From Palsa-147 sp963841235 (GTDB lineage Bacteria > Acidobacteriota > Terriglobia > Acidiferrales > UBA7541): a DNA stretch of 64,000 nt. The position numbers and the translations under genes are program-made. This document shows, one piece after another, positions 33,526 through 42,270 of the stretch. The stretch is taken from the NCBI GenBank assembly GCA_963841235.1, contig CAWJBU010000001.1:248001-312000 (forward strand), given 5' to 3'. Numbering within the stretch: position 1 is the stretch's first letter; each line of letters opens with the position of its first letter. Below the pieces are notes generated by a model. The model was not told the origin of the DNA. It saw only the letters and a list, made by a program, of their open reading frames with translations, and ran no database searches.

Positions 33526-34655
33526 CGCTTCACGTCTCCTCGGGCTTTGTCTTCCGCCGTCCGGCCTTCCTCCAGCAGTTCCCTCTCGGCCTCGATTTCG
33601 TTCGCCTGCGCCTCAGCGCGAGCGGTGCGGCGCAGTTCGCCCATCGACCAGCCTTCCCGGAAAAGGAGCGGTAGCCCCAGGAGGCACGAGCCCGCGAACG
33701 AGATCAGCCAAATTGTAATCGCCGCTGCCGCAGCAAGCTCCTTTTCTACTCCAAAGAGAACGGTCAAAACAAGAAACGTAGCCACCTGCGCACCGCCTCC
33801 AACTCCGGGAAGCTGCAGCGCCGAGCCGACCATTGTGAAGGCCAAAACGAGCATCGCGCTGGAGAAATCGATCGCCAGGAGCGACCCGCCGAACGCATGT
33901 GAAATCCACATGTAAATGAAAACGATCAGAATCCAATGGGCCGCGGACCAGAAAATTGCGGCAGCGAGGTCTCCCCACGTCCGCAATGAATGCAAGCCCT
34001 CGCTGATTCCGCCGAGGAGCGCCTCAAGTTTGGCACGTAGCCCGGTGCGGCCTCTGGAATGCTCGAGCCGCAATGCCAGCGCCCCCGCGCCGTGCAAGCG
34101 GAAGTAGATCAAGAAGGCGACAAGAACTCCGAATGCGATCAGAAGAAGGATGCCGCTTCTCTGCACCGCGTGCATCAGCGGCGTGTCGCGCTCGCCGGCC
34201 AGCGATCCGCGCGAAATCTCGAGCAACGCAAACCCGGCGAAAACGGCCGTCGCTCCCGCATCCATAATGCGCTCGAGAATGTAGACGCCGAACATGCCGG
34301 TGACCGGCAGATTTTCTTTGCGCGCGATCAACAGCGGACGAATTGGCTCTCCCGCGCGGCCGAGAAGAAAAAGGCACGCAAAGCCCATCAGCGTCCCTGC
34401 GTAAATGCCGGAGAAATTCGGCTTCCCCAAATAACGCGAGAAACGCTGCCAGCGAGCGGTACGGATAGCGTAGGCCACATAGATTGCCGCGAGCGAGAGC
34501 AAGAGCAGCGAAAGATTCGAGTTGCGCCAGGCGCTGCCCAGTAGCCTCCAGTGAAATCCCTCGAGAGTGATCGAATTGCGAAACTTATAGAGGAGTGCGG
34601 CGAGGGCGACGACCGCGAGAGAGAGGATGAGGAGCTTGCGAAACGATCGGCGCAT
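33522..34655 (-). CDS. Lysylphosphatidylglycerol synthase TM region / UPF0104 flippase-like protein
   Basis: About 377 residues from the ATG at 34655. Seven to eight membrane helices are visible. The family loop LMGFACLFLLGRAGEPIRPLLIARKENLP and the later LPGVGGGAQVATFLVLTVLFG are typical of the LPG-synthase transmembrane family. The soluble aminoacyl-transferase domain of MprF is absent, so it is likely a lipid-handling membrane protein or flippase. The charged C-terminus (AEREL LEEGRTAEDKAR) is a coil. It overlaps nrdR by 4 bases. Confidence 0.82.
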   Translation of the reverse strand: MRRSFRKLLILSLAVVALAALLYKFRNSITLEGFHWRLLGSAWRNSNLSLLLLSLAAIYVAYAIRTARWQRFSRYLGKPNFSGIYAGTLMGFACLFLLGRAGEPIRPLLIARKENLPVTGMFGVYILERIMDAGATAVFAGFALLEISRGSLAGERDTPLMHAVQRSGILLLIAFGVLVAFLIYFRLHGAGALALRLEHSRGRTGLRAKLEALLGGISEGLHSLRTWGDLAAAIFWSAAHWILIVFIYMWISHAFGGSLLAIDFSSAMLVLAFTMVGSALQLPGVGGGAQVATFLVLTVLFGVEKELAAAAAITIWLISFAGSCLLGLPLLFREGWSMGELRRTARAEAQANEIEAERELLEEGRTAEDKARGDVKR

Positions 34656-34846
34656 CCGTCGCGCACCGTAGCAGCAACGCTTGCGAAGTGTCAAGAATGA
34701 GTTCGCAATCGGGGAGCTCCTTGGTGAGCCCTACAGCGCGCAGATTTATATAACGCTGTTGGGACATCGCTCGGGGACGACCTACACCTTGGCATCCGCA
34801 AAACTCCCGACGGTGGTACTATCGGGCGTCCATTTCGAGCCATTTG

Positions 34847-35605
34847 ATGCCCCGATTGATGAAAACCATCGTTCCGCGATTCAAAAGGTCACTGGCGGAA
34901 CGCGGAATTTTGGCCACTATTCTCCGAAGCCCTCTGTTGCCCTTCCATCTCTTGCGCGAGTACGTCCATGCAAAGCGTCTTGGGAGCGAGCCGGAGCACA
35001 GCGAGTTTGACCGCAAGTATGGAGTAAATACCGACGGTGAGCTCGGCGGGTGGACGTACCTGAGCGACCTCGATATTCCCAGCCCGAACTGGATTTACGG
35101 ACGGAATTACGCGGGGATCGAGCCGGAGCGCTTCTTCCCAATTCTCGATAGCATGGCGATTCGCTTCGAGGATTTCGTGTTCATCGATTTTGGATCGGGC
35201 AAGGGGCGCGCGCTATTGATGGCATCCGAGTATCCCTTCAAGAAGGTGATCGGCATCGAGTTCTCGCCGCAACTGAACGCTATCGCGGTGCAGAACATTG
35301 CGCGCTATTCAAGTCTCACGCAGAAATGCAAGCAGATCGAAACCGTGCGCATGGATTTCACTCAATATTTTTTGCCTCCCGATCCTCTTGTCTTGTTTTT
35401 CTTCGATCCTTGCGAGGCTCGAATATTCGAGCAGGTTCTCGCGAACTTGCGCGTCTCCTGGCAGAAAACACCGCGCCCGATTTACCTGATCTACGTTGCG
35501 CCGGCGGAAGAATGGATTCTGCAGTCGTCCGGATTTTTGGCAAAATCGGCGCAGAATGCCGAGCTCAATTTCTGCGTGTATTCGAGCTTGCGCGAAGCGT
35601 CCTGA
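34847..35605 (+). CDS. Class I SAM-dependent methyltransferase
   Basis: About 252 residues. Motif I is FVFIDFGSGKGRALLMAS (about 110-127), with an acidic residue after beta-2 in VIGIEFSPQLNAIA and a post-motif VRMDFTQYFLPPDPLVLFFFDP. It belongs to a broad uncharacterised methyltransferase group with an N-terminal helical cap. Several in-frame starts exist (TTG 34844, ATG 34847, ATG 34859). It is divergent from the flippase-like gene and is followed closely by a VOC gene. Substrate unknown. Confidence 0.82.
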   Translation: MPRLMKTIVPRFKRSLAERGILATILRSPLLPFHLLREYVHAKRLGSEPEHSEFDRKYGVNTDGELGGWTYLSDLDIPSPNWIYGRNYAGIEPERFFPILDSMAIRFEDFVFIDFGSGKGRALLMASEYPFKKVIGIEFSPQLNAIAVQNIARYSSLTQKCKQIETVRMDFTQYFLPPDPLVLFFFDPCEARIFEQVLANLRVSWQKTPRPIYLIYVAPAEEWILQSSGFLAKSAQNAELNFCVYSSLREAS

Positions 35606-35613
35606 GGCTTGCG

Positions 35614-36051
35614 ATGGCTGAAACCGGAATCGCTCAAAATTCCGCAACGCCGCAGCAGAAGTTGAAGGGCATCTCGCCTTCATTTCTCGTAGACGACGTG
35701 GTCAAGTCTGCCGAGTTCTATCGCGACGTTCTGGGGTTTACATTCAACCGCTACTGGGGCGAGCCGGCCTGCTTCGTGATCGTCGTCCGCGACTGTGCCG
35801 AAATCTCTCTCGGCAATCCCGGCGCGCCGGGGTTGATGCGGCCGAATCGAAAGGCGCATCCGGAAGCAGCTTGGGATGCGTATATCTGGGTGGAAGACGT
35901 TGAGGCTCTTCACCGCGAACTCACCGCGAAGGGAGCGAAGTTCCTCCGCGGGCCTGAATCTACGTTTTACAACACGCGGGAAATTGAAGTGGAGGATTGC
36001 AACGGCTACGTGCTTTGCTTTGGCCAGGATATCCCGGGCGAATCAGGATAG
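35614..36051 (+). CDS. VOC (glyoxalase/bleomycin-resistance) family protein
   Basis: 145 residues from the ATG at 35614. The VOC fold starts ISPSFLVDDVVKSAEFYRDVLGF, then DAYIWVEDVEALHRELTAKGAK, and ends EIEVEDCNGYVLCFGQD. Only some metal ligands are evident (the terminal Glu-like position is partly kept), so its reaction (glyoxalase, dioxygenase or resistance binding) cannot be assigned. It follows the methyltransferase by 8 bases, likely in one transcript. Confidence 0.85.
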   Translation: MAETGIAQNSATPQQKLKGISPSFLVDDVVKSAEFYRDVLGFTFNRYWGEPACFVIVVRDCAEISLGNPGAPGLMRPNRKAHPEAAWDAYIWVEDVEALHRELTAKGAKFLRGPESTFYNTREIEVEDCNGYVLCFGQDIPGESG

Positions 36052-36117
36052 TGCACGGCAGCCAGTCATCGGCCAAGGGGTCAACTTCGGGCTTGTCAGG
36101 ATTTCAGTATCCCGCGC

Positions 36118-36147
36118 TTGTCTTGCGGGCCGGAGCGCGGCTAAGAT
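36118..36147 (+). promoter_or_regulatory. Possible promoter upstream of the ICMT-like gene
   Basis: TTGTCT and TAAGAT with 18 bases between, followed by GCCGCC. A near-identical arrangement with a shared 14-base core (GCTAAGATGCCGCC, 36140-36153) lies upstream of the sigma-factor gene. Confidence 0.3.
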
Positions 36148-36203
36148 GCCGCCGGGCAAATTAGCGATATGTCGTTAATGAGTTCGAGAATGCGGCAGGC
36201 GAC

Positions 36204-36965
36204 ATGAATCATTCCAGTGCGATGGACGGCGGGCTGTCAGACTCGCGCGCGGAGTCGTCGCTATCCCGTGCGCCGGCGCCGGCGAATCCGCAGACACGCG
36301 CCTACTGGGTGACGCTGCTCTTTATCGGTGGCTACCTCGTCGCCGCGGTCGCGTGCCTTTGGCAATGGCACTCGCCGCGCCCATGGGAGCGGCTTGACGT
36401 CTTTTCCGTCGGGTTCCTGGTGGTCAGCCTCGTCTGGGGCTGCGCGACCATGCGCTTCCATCGCGCGATTTTCCGCTCGCGCGAAGTGATGGAGGAAGCC
36501 GCCGGAACTACCTACGATCCCTGGATGTTGCGCTGGATCACAATTTTCGCCATTGCCGAGCTGAGCGTATTCCTCGACTACGGGCACTGGCATCTCGTGC
36601 CCCAGCTCTTGAACCCCGTGCTTCAAACCATCGGGCTCGTGCTCTATCTGGCCGGCGCCGTTTGGCTCATCTGGACCGATCGTTATCTGGCAAAAGTTTT
36701 CGCCGGCGATTTATCGGAGCGCAAGGTGATGACGCAGGGGCCATATCGCTTCGTCCGCCATCCGCGCTATGCCGCGCTCATCGCCTCGAGGATCGCGTTC
36801 GCTCTCACGCTAGGCAGCATTCTGGCGTGGTTCTTCTTCTTTGGCTGGCTATGGGTGAATCTCCGCCGCGTGCAACTCGAGGAAGATCATCTTCGAAAGC
36901 TTTTCGGCGCGGAATATGACGCGTACGCATCGAAGACCGCTCGTTTTCTGCCTCGCATTTACTAG
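36204..36965 (+). CDS. Isoprenylcysteine carboxyl methyltransferase-family membrane protein
   Basis: 253 residues with about six membrane helices. The C-terminal SAM-binding region of the ICMT/PEMT-like family is clear: GPYRFVRHPRYAALIASRIAF, then VQLEEDHLRKLFGAEYDAYASKTARFLP. In bacteria such proteins methylate lipids or small molecules at the membrane and the substrate is rarely known. It is a single-gene unit, with a possible promoter 57 bases upstream. Confidence 0.85.
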   Translation: MNHSSAMDGGLSDSRAESSLSRAPAPANPQTRAYWVTLLFIGGYLVAAVACLWQWHSPRPWERLDVFSVGFLVVSLVWGCATMRFHRAIFRSREVMEEAAGTTYDPWMLRWITIFAIAELSVFLDYGHWHLVPQLLNPVLQTIGLVLYLAGAVWLIWTDRYLAKVFAGDLSERKVMTQGPYRFVRHPRYAALIASRIAFALTLGSILAWFFFFGWLWVNLRRVQLEEDHLRKLFGAEYDAYASKTARFLPRIY

Positions 36966-37070
36966 TTTTTTCGCGCGACCGGGCGTCTTACTACTACCGG
37001 CATCATCAACATAAGCAGAATTAGAATCAGGCTTCGTCTTTGTTCGCGCATGCGCTTCCATTGCACTGGC

Positions 37071-37100
37071 TTGTGTTTTGGCGATGCCCGCAGCTAAGAT
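37071..37100 (+). promoter_or_regulatory. Possible promoter upstream of the ECF sigma operon
   Basis: TTGTGT and TAAGAT with 18 bases between, followed by GCCGCC. It shares a 14-base core with the element at 36118-36147 and lies 88 bases before the sigma-factor start. Confidence 0.3.
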
Positions 37101-37187
37101 GCCGCCTATCTACGGAACTTTTCGGCCCTGATTTGCGTTCCTTATGGTGAGGCCGGAAGCTGATGGAAGTGGTGAGGCTGACGACTA

Positions 37188-37757
37188 TTGCAGCCCGACG
37201 CTCAACTGGTCCAGGATTGCCTGCGGGGCCACGGGCCGGCGTGGGAGGAATTGGTTCACCGTCATTCGCGGCGGGTATTCAACATATGCTACCGGTTCAC
37301 AGGCAACTCGACGGAAGCCGAAGACCTGAGCCAGGAGGTATTCCTCAAGATCTATCGCTCGCTGGCCAGCTACAAGGAGGTCTCCGGAGGATTCGCGACC
37401 TGGCTCACCAGCGTGACGCGGAATTTGCTGGTGGATCACTACCGCCGCACGCGCCGCGACCGCTTGACCGATTCGCTCGAAGACGAGATGCCGCGGCTCG
37501 AAGAGAAGCATTCGGGCGGGCGCCTGCCGGACAAGATCGTCGCCGAAGCGCAACTCAGCGCGCAAGTGCAACAAGCGCTCTTGCACCTGTCGCCGGAACT
37601 CAGAGAAGCGGTCATCCTGCGCGACTTGCAAGGCCTGGAATACAGCGAGATACACGAAGTTCTTTTGGTGCCGGAAGGAACGGTAAAATCGAGAATCAAT
37701 CGCGGCCGAATCGAACTGGCCCGAATTTTGCTGCAGATGGGCGTGAAGCCGGACTGA
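37188..37757 (+). CDS. ECF RNA polymerase sigma factor
   Basis: 189 residues from a TTG start (MQPDAQLVQDCL). Region sigma-2 is seen in FNICYRFTGNSTEAEDLSQEVFLKIYRSLASY, followed by a linker and sigma-4 with ELREAVILRDLQGLEYSEIHEVLLVPEGTVKSRINRGR, including the helix-turn-helix. It directs RNA polymerase to stress promoters. The anti-sigma gene starts 7 bases later, so the pair probably forms a switch controlling the following envelope genes. Confidence 0.9.
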   Translation: MQPDAQLVQDCLRGHGPAWEELVHRHSRRVFNICYRFTGNSTEAEDLSQEVFLKIYRSLASYKEVSGGFATWLTSVTRNLLVDHYRRTRRDRLTDSLEDEMPRLEEKHSGGRLPDKIVAEAQLSAQVQQALLHLSPELREAVILRDLQGLEYSEIHEVLLVPEGTVKSRINRGRIELARILLQMGVKPD

Positions 37758-37764
37758 AACGATC

Positions 37765-38412
37765 ATGAGCTGGAATTGCGAACAAACCGACGAGAGGCTG
37801 AGCGATTACCTCGATAATTTGCTCAGCGCAGGCGAACGAGCCGAGTTCGAGCACCATGCGGCGGGTTGCGCGCGTTGCACTCCGCTGGTAGCTCGCGTCG
37901 GCGGGATTATTCGCCGCGTCCAGTCTCTCGCGCCCATCGAAGTGCCGCCTCGTCTCGTCCCCGCCATTCTCGATCAGACCATCGGACCGCGCGGTTGGCG
38001 TCGCTGGCTCGCAATGGCGCCAACGCTTCTGCAGCCGCGATTTGCGATGGGTTTCGCGACAGCCGCGGCGAGCCTGGTAATTCTGTTCTACGCGTCGGGA
38101 CTGAGTCCGGCGAAGATTCGCAAAGCCGATCTGAATCCGCTCAACATCTATCGCTCAGTGAATCGGCAGACACATCTCGTGTATGCGCGCGGTGTGAAAT
38201 ATGTGAACGATATGCGCGTGGTCTACGAGATTCAGTCGCGGCTGCGCCCGCCAGAGTCTCCGGTACGCGAGGAAACGCCACCAGCCGAGCCGCCGGCCAG
38301 TTCTCCAAATCAGAAGTCGCAAGGCGCGCCGCATCCCGGGCGCAGCTCCACTCGAAGCTCAAACTTATATGCGTTCGTCGTCACTCAGACGCTCGCAGGG
38401 AGTTCCCAATGA
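37765..38412 (+). CDS. Anti-sigma factor with zf-HC2 domain
   Basis: 215 residues. The N-terminal zinc domain carries H-x3-C-x2-C (HAAGCARC, about residues 32-39) plus upstream C/D residues in CEQTDERLSDYLD, which bind the sigma factor. One membrane helix lies near 95-112 (FAMGFATAAASLVILFYA), and the outer part (about 113-215) is Pro/Ser-rich. Its stop overlaps the next start as ATGA at 38409. Confidence 0.85.
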   Translation: MSWNCEQTDERLSDYLDNLLSAGERAEFEHHAAGCARCTPLVARVGGIIRRVQSLAPIEVPPRLVPAILDQTIGPRGWRRWLAMAPTLLQPRFAMGFATAAASLVILFYASGLSPAKIRKADLNPLNIYRSVNRQTHLVYARGVKYVNDMRVVYEIQSRLRPPESPVREETPPAEPPASSPNQKSQGAPHPGRSSTRSSNLYAFVVTQTLAGSSQ

Positions 38413-38996
38413 AATGCGCCACGCACGTGGATGTGGACGCATCAGGGTTCTGCCGCAATTGCGGCAAGCCTCTTTGCCATGAGTGCGCGCGCGATGTGCG
38501 CGGCGCGCTCTATTGCGAGGACTGCCTCGCGAGCGCGCTCACGGGCACCGCGCCGGCCGCGGTGCAGCCCCCGCGCTCGAATCCGGGCGCTGCCGCCGCC
38601 CTGGGAATCATTCCGGGACTCGGTGCGGTTTACAACGGCGACTACACGCGTGCGATCATTCACATCGCAATCTGGGCGGGCCTTCTCGCCGTCGGCTTGA
38701 CGGACTCCTTTGGCGACGTGAGTCCCGTGGTGTGGATCGCGTTTGGGCTCTTCCCGATCTATACGTCGCTCGACTCCTATCGAGGAGCGCAGGCCCGGCA
38801 GCTCGCTGCCGCGGGAGATGGAAGCGTGGTAACCGCGACACAGCGGCCTGTTGGAGCAATCGTTTTAATCGTCCTCGGAGCTTTGGCTTTGCTCGGAAAT
38901 CTCGGCTGGATTCAAGGTCAGTGGGTGACTCGAGGATGGCCCGTGGTTCTAATCGGGATTGGAATCTGGCTGTACGTCAAGCGGTCGCAGGCGTAG
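38409..38996 (+). CDS. B-box zinc-finger membrane protein
   Basis: 195 residues from the ATG at 38409. The N-terminal B-box-like finger has CATHVDVDASGFCRNCGKPLC, HEC and CEDC spacing. A linker precedes three or four membrane helices (about 70-190), including GIIPGLGAVYNGDYTRA, a motif of TM2/DUF-type envelope proteins, and a final IVLIVLGALALLGNLGWI. It overlaps the anti-sigma gene by 4 bases, in the envelope-stress operon. No enzymatic role is visible. Confidence 0.8.
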   Translation: MKCATHVDVDASGFCRNCGKPLCHECARDVRGALYCEDCLASALTGTAPAAVQPPRSNPGAAAALGIIPGLGAVYNGDYTRAIIHIAIWAGLLAVGLTDSFGDVSPVVWIAFGLFPIYTSLDSYRGAQARQLAAAGDGSVVTATQRPVGAIVLIVLGALALLGNLGWIQGQWVTRGWPVVLIGIGIWLYVKRSQA

Positions 38997-39006
38997 GAGG
39001 AAGGAA

Positions 39007-39234
39007 ATGAGCGACAGAGTGCGGTGCGCATGCATGAGATGCCGAATGCGCGGACTCATGTGGCCGGCAATTCTGATCACTCTCGGCGTGCTTTTCCTGG
39101 TCGCCGAATATAGCAACCGCTATTCCTTCATGGACCTTTGGCCGATTCTGTTAATCGTGATCGGAGCCGTCAAGCTGATTGAATCAACTGCTTCCACCGA
39201 CGGACACACCAGCGCGGAGATTCGGCCGCAGTGA
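39007..39234 (+). CDS. Small DUF5668/LiaF-type membrane protein
   Basis: 75 residues from the ATG at 39007 (MSDRVRCACM), with AGGAAGGAA just upstream. Two helices are visible: WPAILITLGVLFLVAEY and WPILLIVIGAVKLIEST. The doubled 'P-I-L-(I/L)-I' arrangement is that of the LiaF/DUF5668 transmembrane domain, which is also found at the start of the next gene. It probably acts with the following protein at the inner membrane. Confidence 0.75.
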   Translation: MSDRVRCACMRCRMRGLMWPAILITLGVLFLVAEYSNRYSFMDLWPILLIVIGAVKLIESTASTDGHTSAEIRPQ

Positions 39235-39274
39235 GTATCACACGAGCAGCAGTCAAGGATGCGAACGCGAAACA

Positions 39275-40645
39275 ATGAGCGAAATTCCCAGCGGACGGCG
39301 ATCGGTTTTCGGGGGACTACTGCTGATCCTGATCGGCGTCCTTTTCCTGCTGCATAACCGCTTTCCGGAACTCGGTATCGGTCACATCGTCCGCCTGTAC
39401 TGGCCCGTGATCCTGATCGTCTGGGGCCTGGCAAAACTCTTCGACAATTTTTCGGCGCGGCGCTCGGGACATGCGCGTCCACCGCTGCTCAGCGGCGGCG
39501 AGATCGCCTTAATCATTCTTCTGTTCGTGGCTGTAAGCGGAATCTGGGGCTTCCACAGAATTCGCGATCAGTTGGGGGATTCGAATTCCTTCGACTGGAA
39601 CGATATGTGGGTCAAGAAAGGCGTGCCGGTCAGCGAAGACTTGCCCCCGGTAGCCGTAAAGCCGAATTCTTCCATCAGCGTGCAAACGCCGCGCGGCGAT
39701 ATTACCGTGTTTGCCGATGAAAGCTCCGACCTTCACGTCGTCGCTACGAAGACCGTCTCAGGAGTAAATGATGCCGATTCCGAGAAGCGTGCATCCACCA
39801 TCAAGATCGCAGTGACGCCTGTAAGCGGCGGCTTTAAAGTGGAACCGGCCGGAATCTCTGGAGATACCGCGCATACGCGCATTGACCTCGAAATTCACTT
39901 GCCCAGACAGGTCAGCGTGACGGCGCAAACCCAGAACGGAGATATTACGATCACCGGGATCGGCGGAGCTGTAACCGCTATCTCGCAAACCGGAGACATT
40001 GCCATTCACGACGTGGGAAGCGACGTGACCGCCACGCCGCAGAACGGCGATATCCGCATCGCGCATGTTCACGGTGATGTCAGCTTGCATGGCAAGGGCA
40101 ATGGCGTCGATCTCAGTGACGTCACCGGCAGCGCGTCGGTTGACGGGGAATTCTACGGCCCGATACAAATCTCGAACATCGCGCAAACGACGCAGTTCAC
40201 CTCTTCGCGGACGGATTTGACGATTCTGAAGATGCGCGGGAGGCTCGATCTCGACTCGGATTCGCTGCAGATTTCCGACGTGGACGGCAGCATCAAGCTT
40301 AAGACCCACGACAAATCGATCGAACTCGAAAACACTTCCGGGCGCATTGATATCACCAACGCGCACGCAGATGTCTCAATCAGCCTCAAGAAGGCGCCCA
40401 GCGACGAGATCAGTGTGCAGAACGATTCCGGCGGCGTGGAGCTCTCGCTGCCTTCGAAATCAGCGTTCGAGATCAACGCCGCATCGCGCTCTGGAGAGGT
40501 GCAGAGTGAATTCGAGGGCTCCAGCCTGAGCCAACAAACCGCCGGAGAAACTTCCAAGCTCGACGGCAGAGTCGGCGATCACGGCCCGAAGATCACCCTC
40601 GTAACCACCTACGGCACCATCAATCTACGCAAATCCGATTCGTAG
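39275..40645 (+). CDS. DUF5668 + DUF4097 beta-helix envelope protein
   Basis: About 456 residues from the ATG at 39275. Residues 10-90 hold two to three helices of DUF5668 type (GGLLLILIGVLFLLHNRF, YWPVILIVWGLAKLF). The rest is a DUF4097 repeat domain of short beta strands: SISVQTPRGDITVFAD, VSVTAQTQNGDITITG, NGDIRIAHVHGDVSL, PKITLVTTYGTINL. Proteins of this type are exported or periplasmic and are associated with envelope stress. It closes the sigma-anti-sigma-membrane operon, and its stop codon TAG is the first base triplet of the terminator repeat. Confidence 0.82.
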   Translation: MSEIPSGRRSVFGGLLLILIGVLFLLHNRFPELGIGHIVRLYWPVILIVWGLAKLFDNFSARRSGHARPPLLSGGEIALIILLFVAVSGIWGFHRIRDQLGDSNSFDWNDMWVKKGVPVSEDLPPVAVKPNSSISVQTPRGDITVFADESSDLHVVATKTVSGVNDADSEKRASTIKIAVTPVSGGFKVEPAGISGDTAHTRIDLEIHLPRQVSVTAQTQNGDITITGIGGAVTAISQTGDIAIHDVGSDVTATPQNGDIRIAHVHGDVSLHGKGNGVDLSDVTGSASVDGEFYGPIQISNIAQTTQFTSSRTDLTILKMRGRLDLDSDSLQISDVDGSIKLKTHDKSIELENTSGRIDITNAHADVSISLKKAPSDEISVQNDSGGVELSLPSKSAFEINAASRSGEVQSEFEGSSLSQQTAGETSKLDGRVGDHGPKITLVTTYGTINLRKSDS

Positions 40646-40732
40646 CGCCGGCTGCCAGCCGGCGTTTTTGTCCCAATCATTCTTTCGTATCGCCACCTGC
40701 GCCAACCGAACTTAGGCAAGGTCGGCGCTACG
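40643..40732. repeat. REP-like inverted element between convergent genes
   Basis: TAGCGCCGGC starts the element and the complement GTCGGCGCTACG closes it (40721-40732). It matches the boundaries of 15640-15713 and likewise fills a convergent gap, here between the DUF4097 gene and aroA. Its first TAG is the DUF4097 stop codon. Confidence 0.75.
40646..40669 (+). terminator. Intrinsic terminator after the DUF4097 gene
   Basis: The stem CGCCGGCT/AGCCGGCG (8 perfect pairs) with loop GCC is followed directly by TTTTT. It begins one base after the stop codon and is part of a dispersed repeat, so the repeat doubles as a terminator. Confidence 0.8.
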
Positions 40733-40739
40733 CATTAAG

Positions 40740-42032
40740 TCAGCGCTCCACCAATCGCTCAAGCGTTGCAAAGAACTCCGGAAACGAAATGGCCGCGCAA
40801 TCGGCATCCAGAATCACCGAATCGCCGTCCACTCCAAGCGCGGCAACAGCCGTAGCCATAGCAATTCGATGATCGTTGCGGGGATCGATCTTCGCCCCGC
40901 GCAACTTCCCAGCCGAGCGCCCGCCGACGCGCAAACCATCCGGAAATTCCTCCACCTGCGCCCCCATCCTGCGCAATGCCTCGGCAAGCGCCGCAATCCG
41001 ATCGCTCTCCTTGACGCGCAATTCCTTCGCGTCGCGAATCACAATTCCCTGCTCCGTGAACGGCCCGAGCGCCGCCAGCATCGGCAGCTCGTCAATCAAC
41101 TCCGCAACTTGAGGGCCGGAAGTTTCCCCCCCGGACAATATTGCGTGCTCTACGGATAGATCGCCGACAAGTTCGCCGTCGCGCATCTGCAGCGATGCGA
41201 TGTGAATCGGCGCGCCCATCGAAATCAATACATCGAGAATGCGCGAGCGGGTCGGATTCAGTCCGACATTGTGGATCACGACTTTCGACCCGGGCAGGAC
41301 GAGCGCGGCGCCTATGAAAAAAACAGCAGACGAAAGATCGCCGGGCACCGTCAGTGCGCGTCCCTGGAGCCGCGGTCGCGGCGCCACGCGAACCACGTGG
41401 TTCGAAGAACTGACATGCGCACCGAACTCGCGCAGTGCGATTTCCAGATGATCGCGAGTCGGAGTCGCTTCGTGCACAGACGTCTCGCCGTTAGCAAATA
41501 GCCCCGCCAGCAAGACGGCGGACTTTACCTGCGCACTCGCAACCGGCGGCGCGTACTCGATGCCATGCAGTGCGCTTCCCTGAATTTCCAATGGCGCTAC
41601 TCCTCCGTCGTTGGGGACAATCTTGGCGCCCATGGCGGCGAGGGGATCGAGAATCCGGCGCATCGGACGCCGGCGAAGAGAAGCGTCACCAGTGATCGTC
41701 GAGCGAAACGATTGGCCGGCCAGAACTCCGGTTAGCAGCCGCATCGTGGTGCCGGAATTTTCAGCATCGAGAGTTCGGCGCGGCGCCTTCAGCCCATCCA
41801 GCCCGCAGCCATGAATCCGCACAACTCGATCTTTCGAATCACTTTTGACGCCAAGGCGCTCGAGGCATTTGAGCGTGCTACGGCAATCGGCGGCGCTCGC
41901 GTAATTCGAAATTTCCGTCGTGCCTTCGGCCAACGCGCCCAGGATCGCGTAGCGATGCGAAATGGATTTGTCGCCCGGCAATTCGACCACGCCCGCGATC
42001 TTCGTTCCCGGACGAATCTTCTGCTTGCTCAC
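40740..42032 (-). CDS. aroA: 3-phosphoshikimate 1-carboxyvinyltransferase (EPSP synthase)
   Basis: 430 residues. EPSP synthase signatures are LPGDKSISHRYAILGALA (about 18-35), DAENSGTTMRLLTGVLAG, GDASLRRRPMRRI, and the C-terminal KESDRIAAL and DHRIAMATAVA. It joins shikimate-3-phosphate and PEP in aromatic amino acid synthesis. It is a single-gene unit converging with the DUF4097 gene. The class-distinguishing segment cannot be judged by eye. Confidence 0.95.
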   Translation of the reverse strand: MSKQKIRPGTKIAGVVELPGDKSISHRYAILGALAEGTTEISNYASAADCRSTLKCLERLGVKSDSKDRVVRIHGCGLDGLKAPRRTLDAENSGTTMRLLTGVLAGQSFRSTITGDASLRRRPMRRILDPLAAMGAKIVPNDGGVAPLEIQGSALHGIEYAPPVASAQVKSAVLLAGLFANGETSVHEATPTRDHLEIALREFGAHVSSSNHVVRVAPRPRLQGRALTVPGDLSSAVFFIGAALVLPGSKVVIHNVGLNPTRSRILDVLISMGAPIHIASLQMRDGELVGDLSVEHAILSGGETSGPQVAELIDELPMLAALGPFTEQGIVIRDAKELRVKESDRIAALAEALRRMGAQVEEFPDGLRVGGRSAGKLRGAKIDPRNDHRIAMATAVAALGVDGDSVILDADCAAISFPEFFATLERLVER

Positions 42033-42134
42033 GCCGAAATTTTAACACGCCGCTCGACGAGGCCTGCGAGCCCAAGTGACAAAAACCGCCGCGATAAGCT
42101 GGTCAAATAAGTTGACCCAATTCCCAGGATTTAA

Positions 42135-42151
42135 GCCGGTCGGAGACCGGC
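42135..42151. repeat. Short perfect hairpin upstream of the S55-like gene
   Basis: GCCGGTC-GGA-GACCGGC is a 7-bp stem with a 3-base loop. It is followed by a direct repeat of GGTCTGCCGC spaced by 3 bases. It lies in the divergent gap between aroA and the S55-like gene. No T-run follows, so it is more likely a dispersed palindrome than a terminator. Confidence 0.45.
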
Positions 42152-42270
42152 AGGGGTCTGCCGCCGCGGTCTGCCGCGGAGCCCCGGAACTCGGGAGCCG
42201 TAACCGGCATCTAAACACATTGCCCGGTTTTGTTGCTCTGCCCCGGGCGGCGCAGGTATCATAAAAATTC

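Noticed and set aside
36140..37106. 14-bp direct repeat as flank of a mobile element around the ICMT-like gene
   Set aside because: A few 14-mer matches are expected in 64 kb by chance, and the gene between looks like an ordinary core gene. It is kept only as a weak promoter hint.
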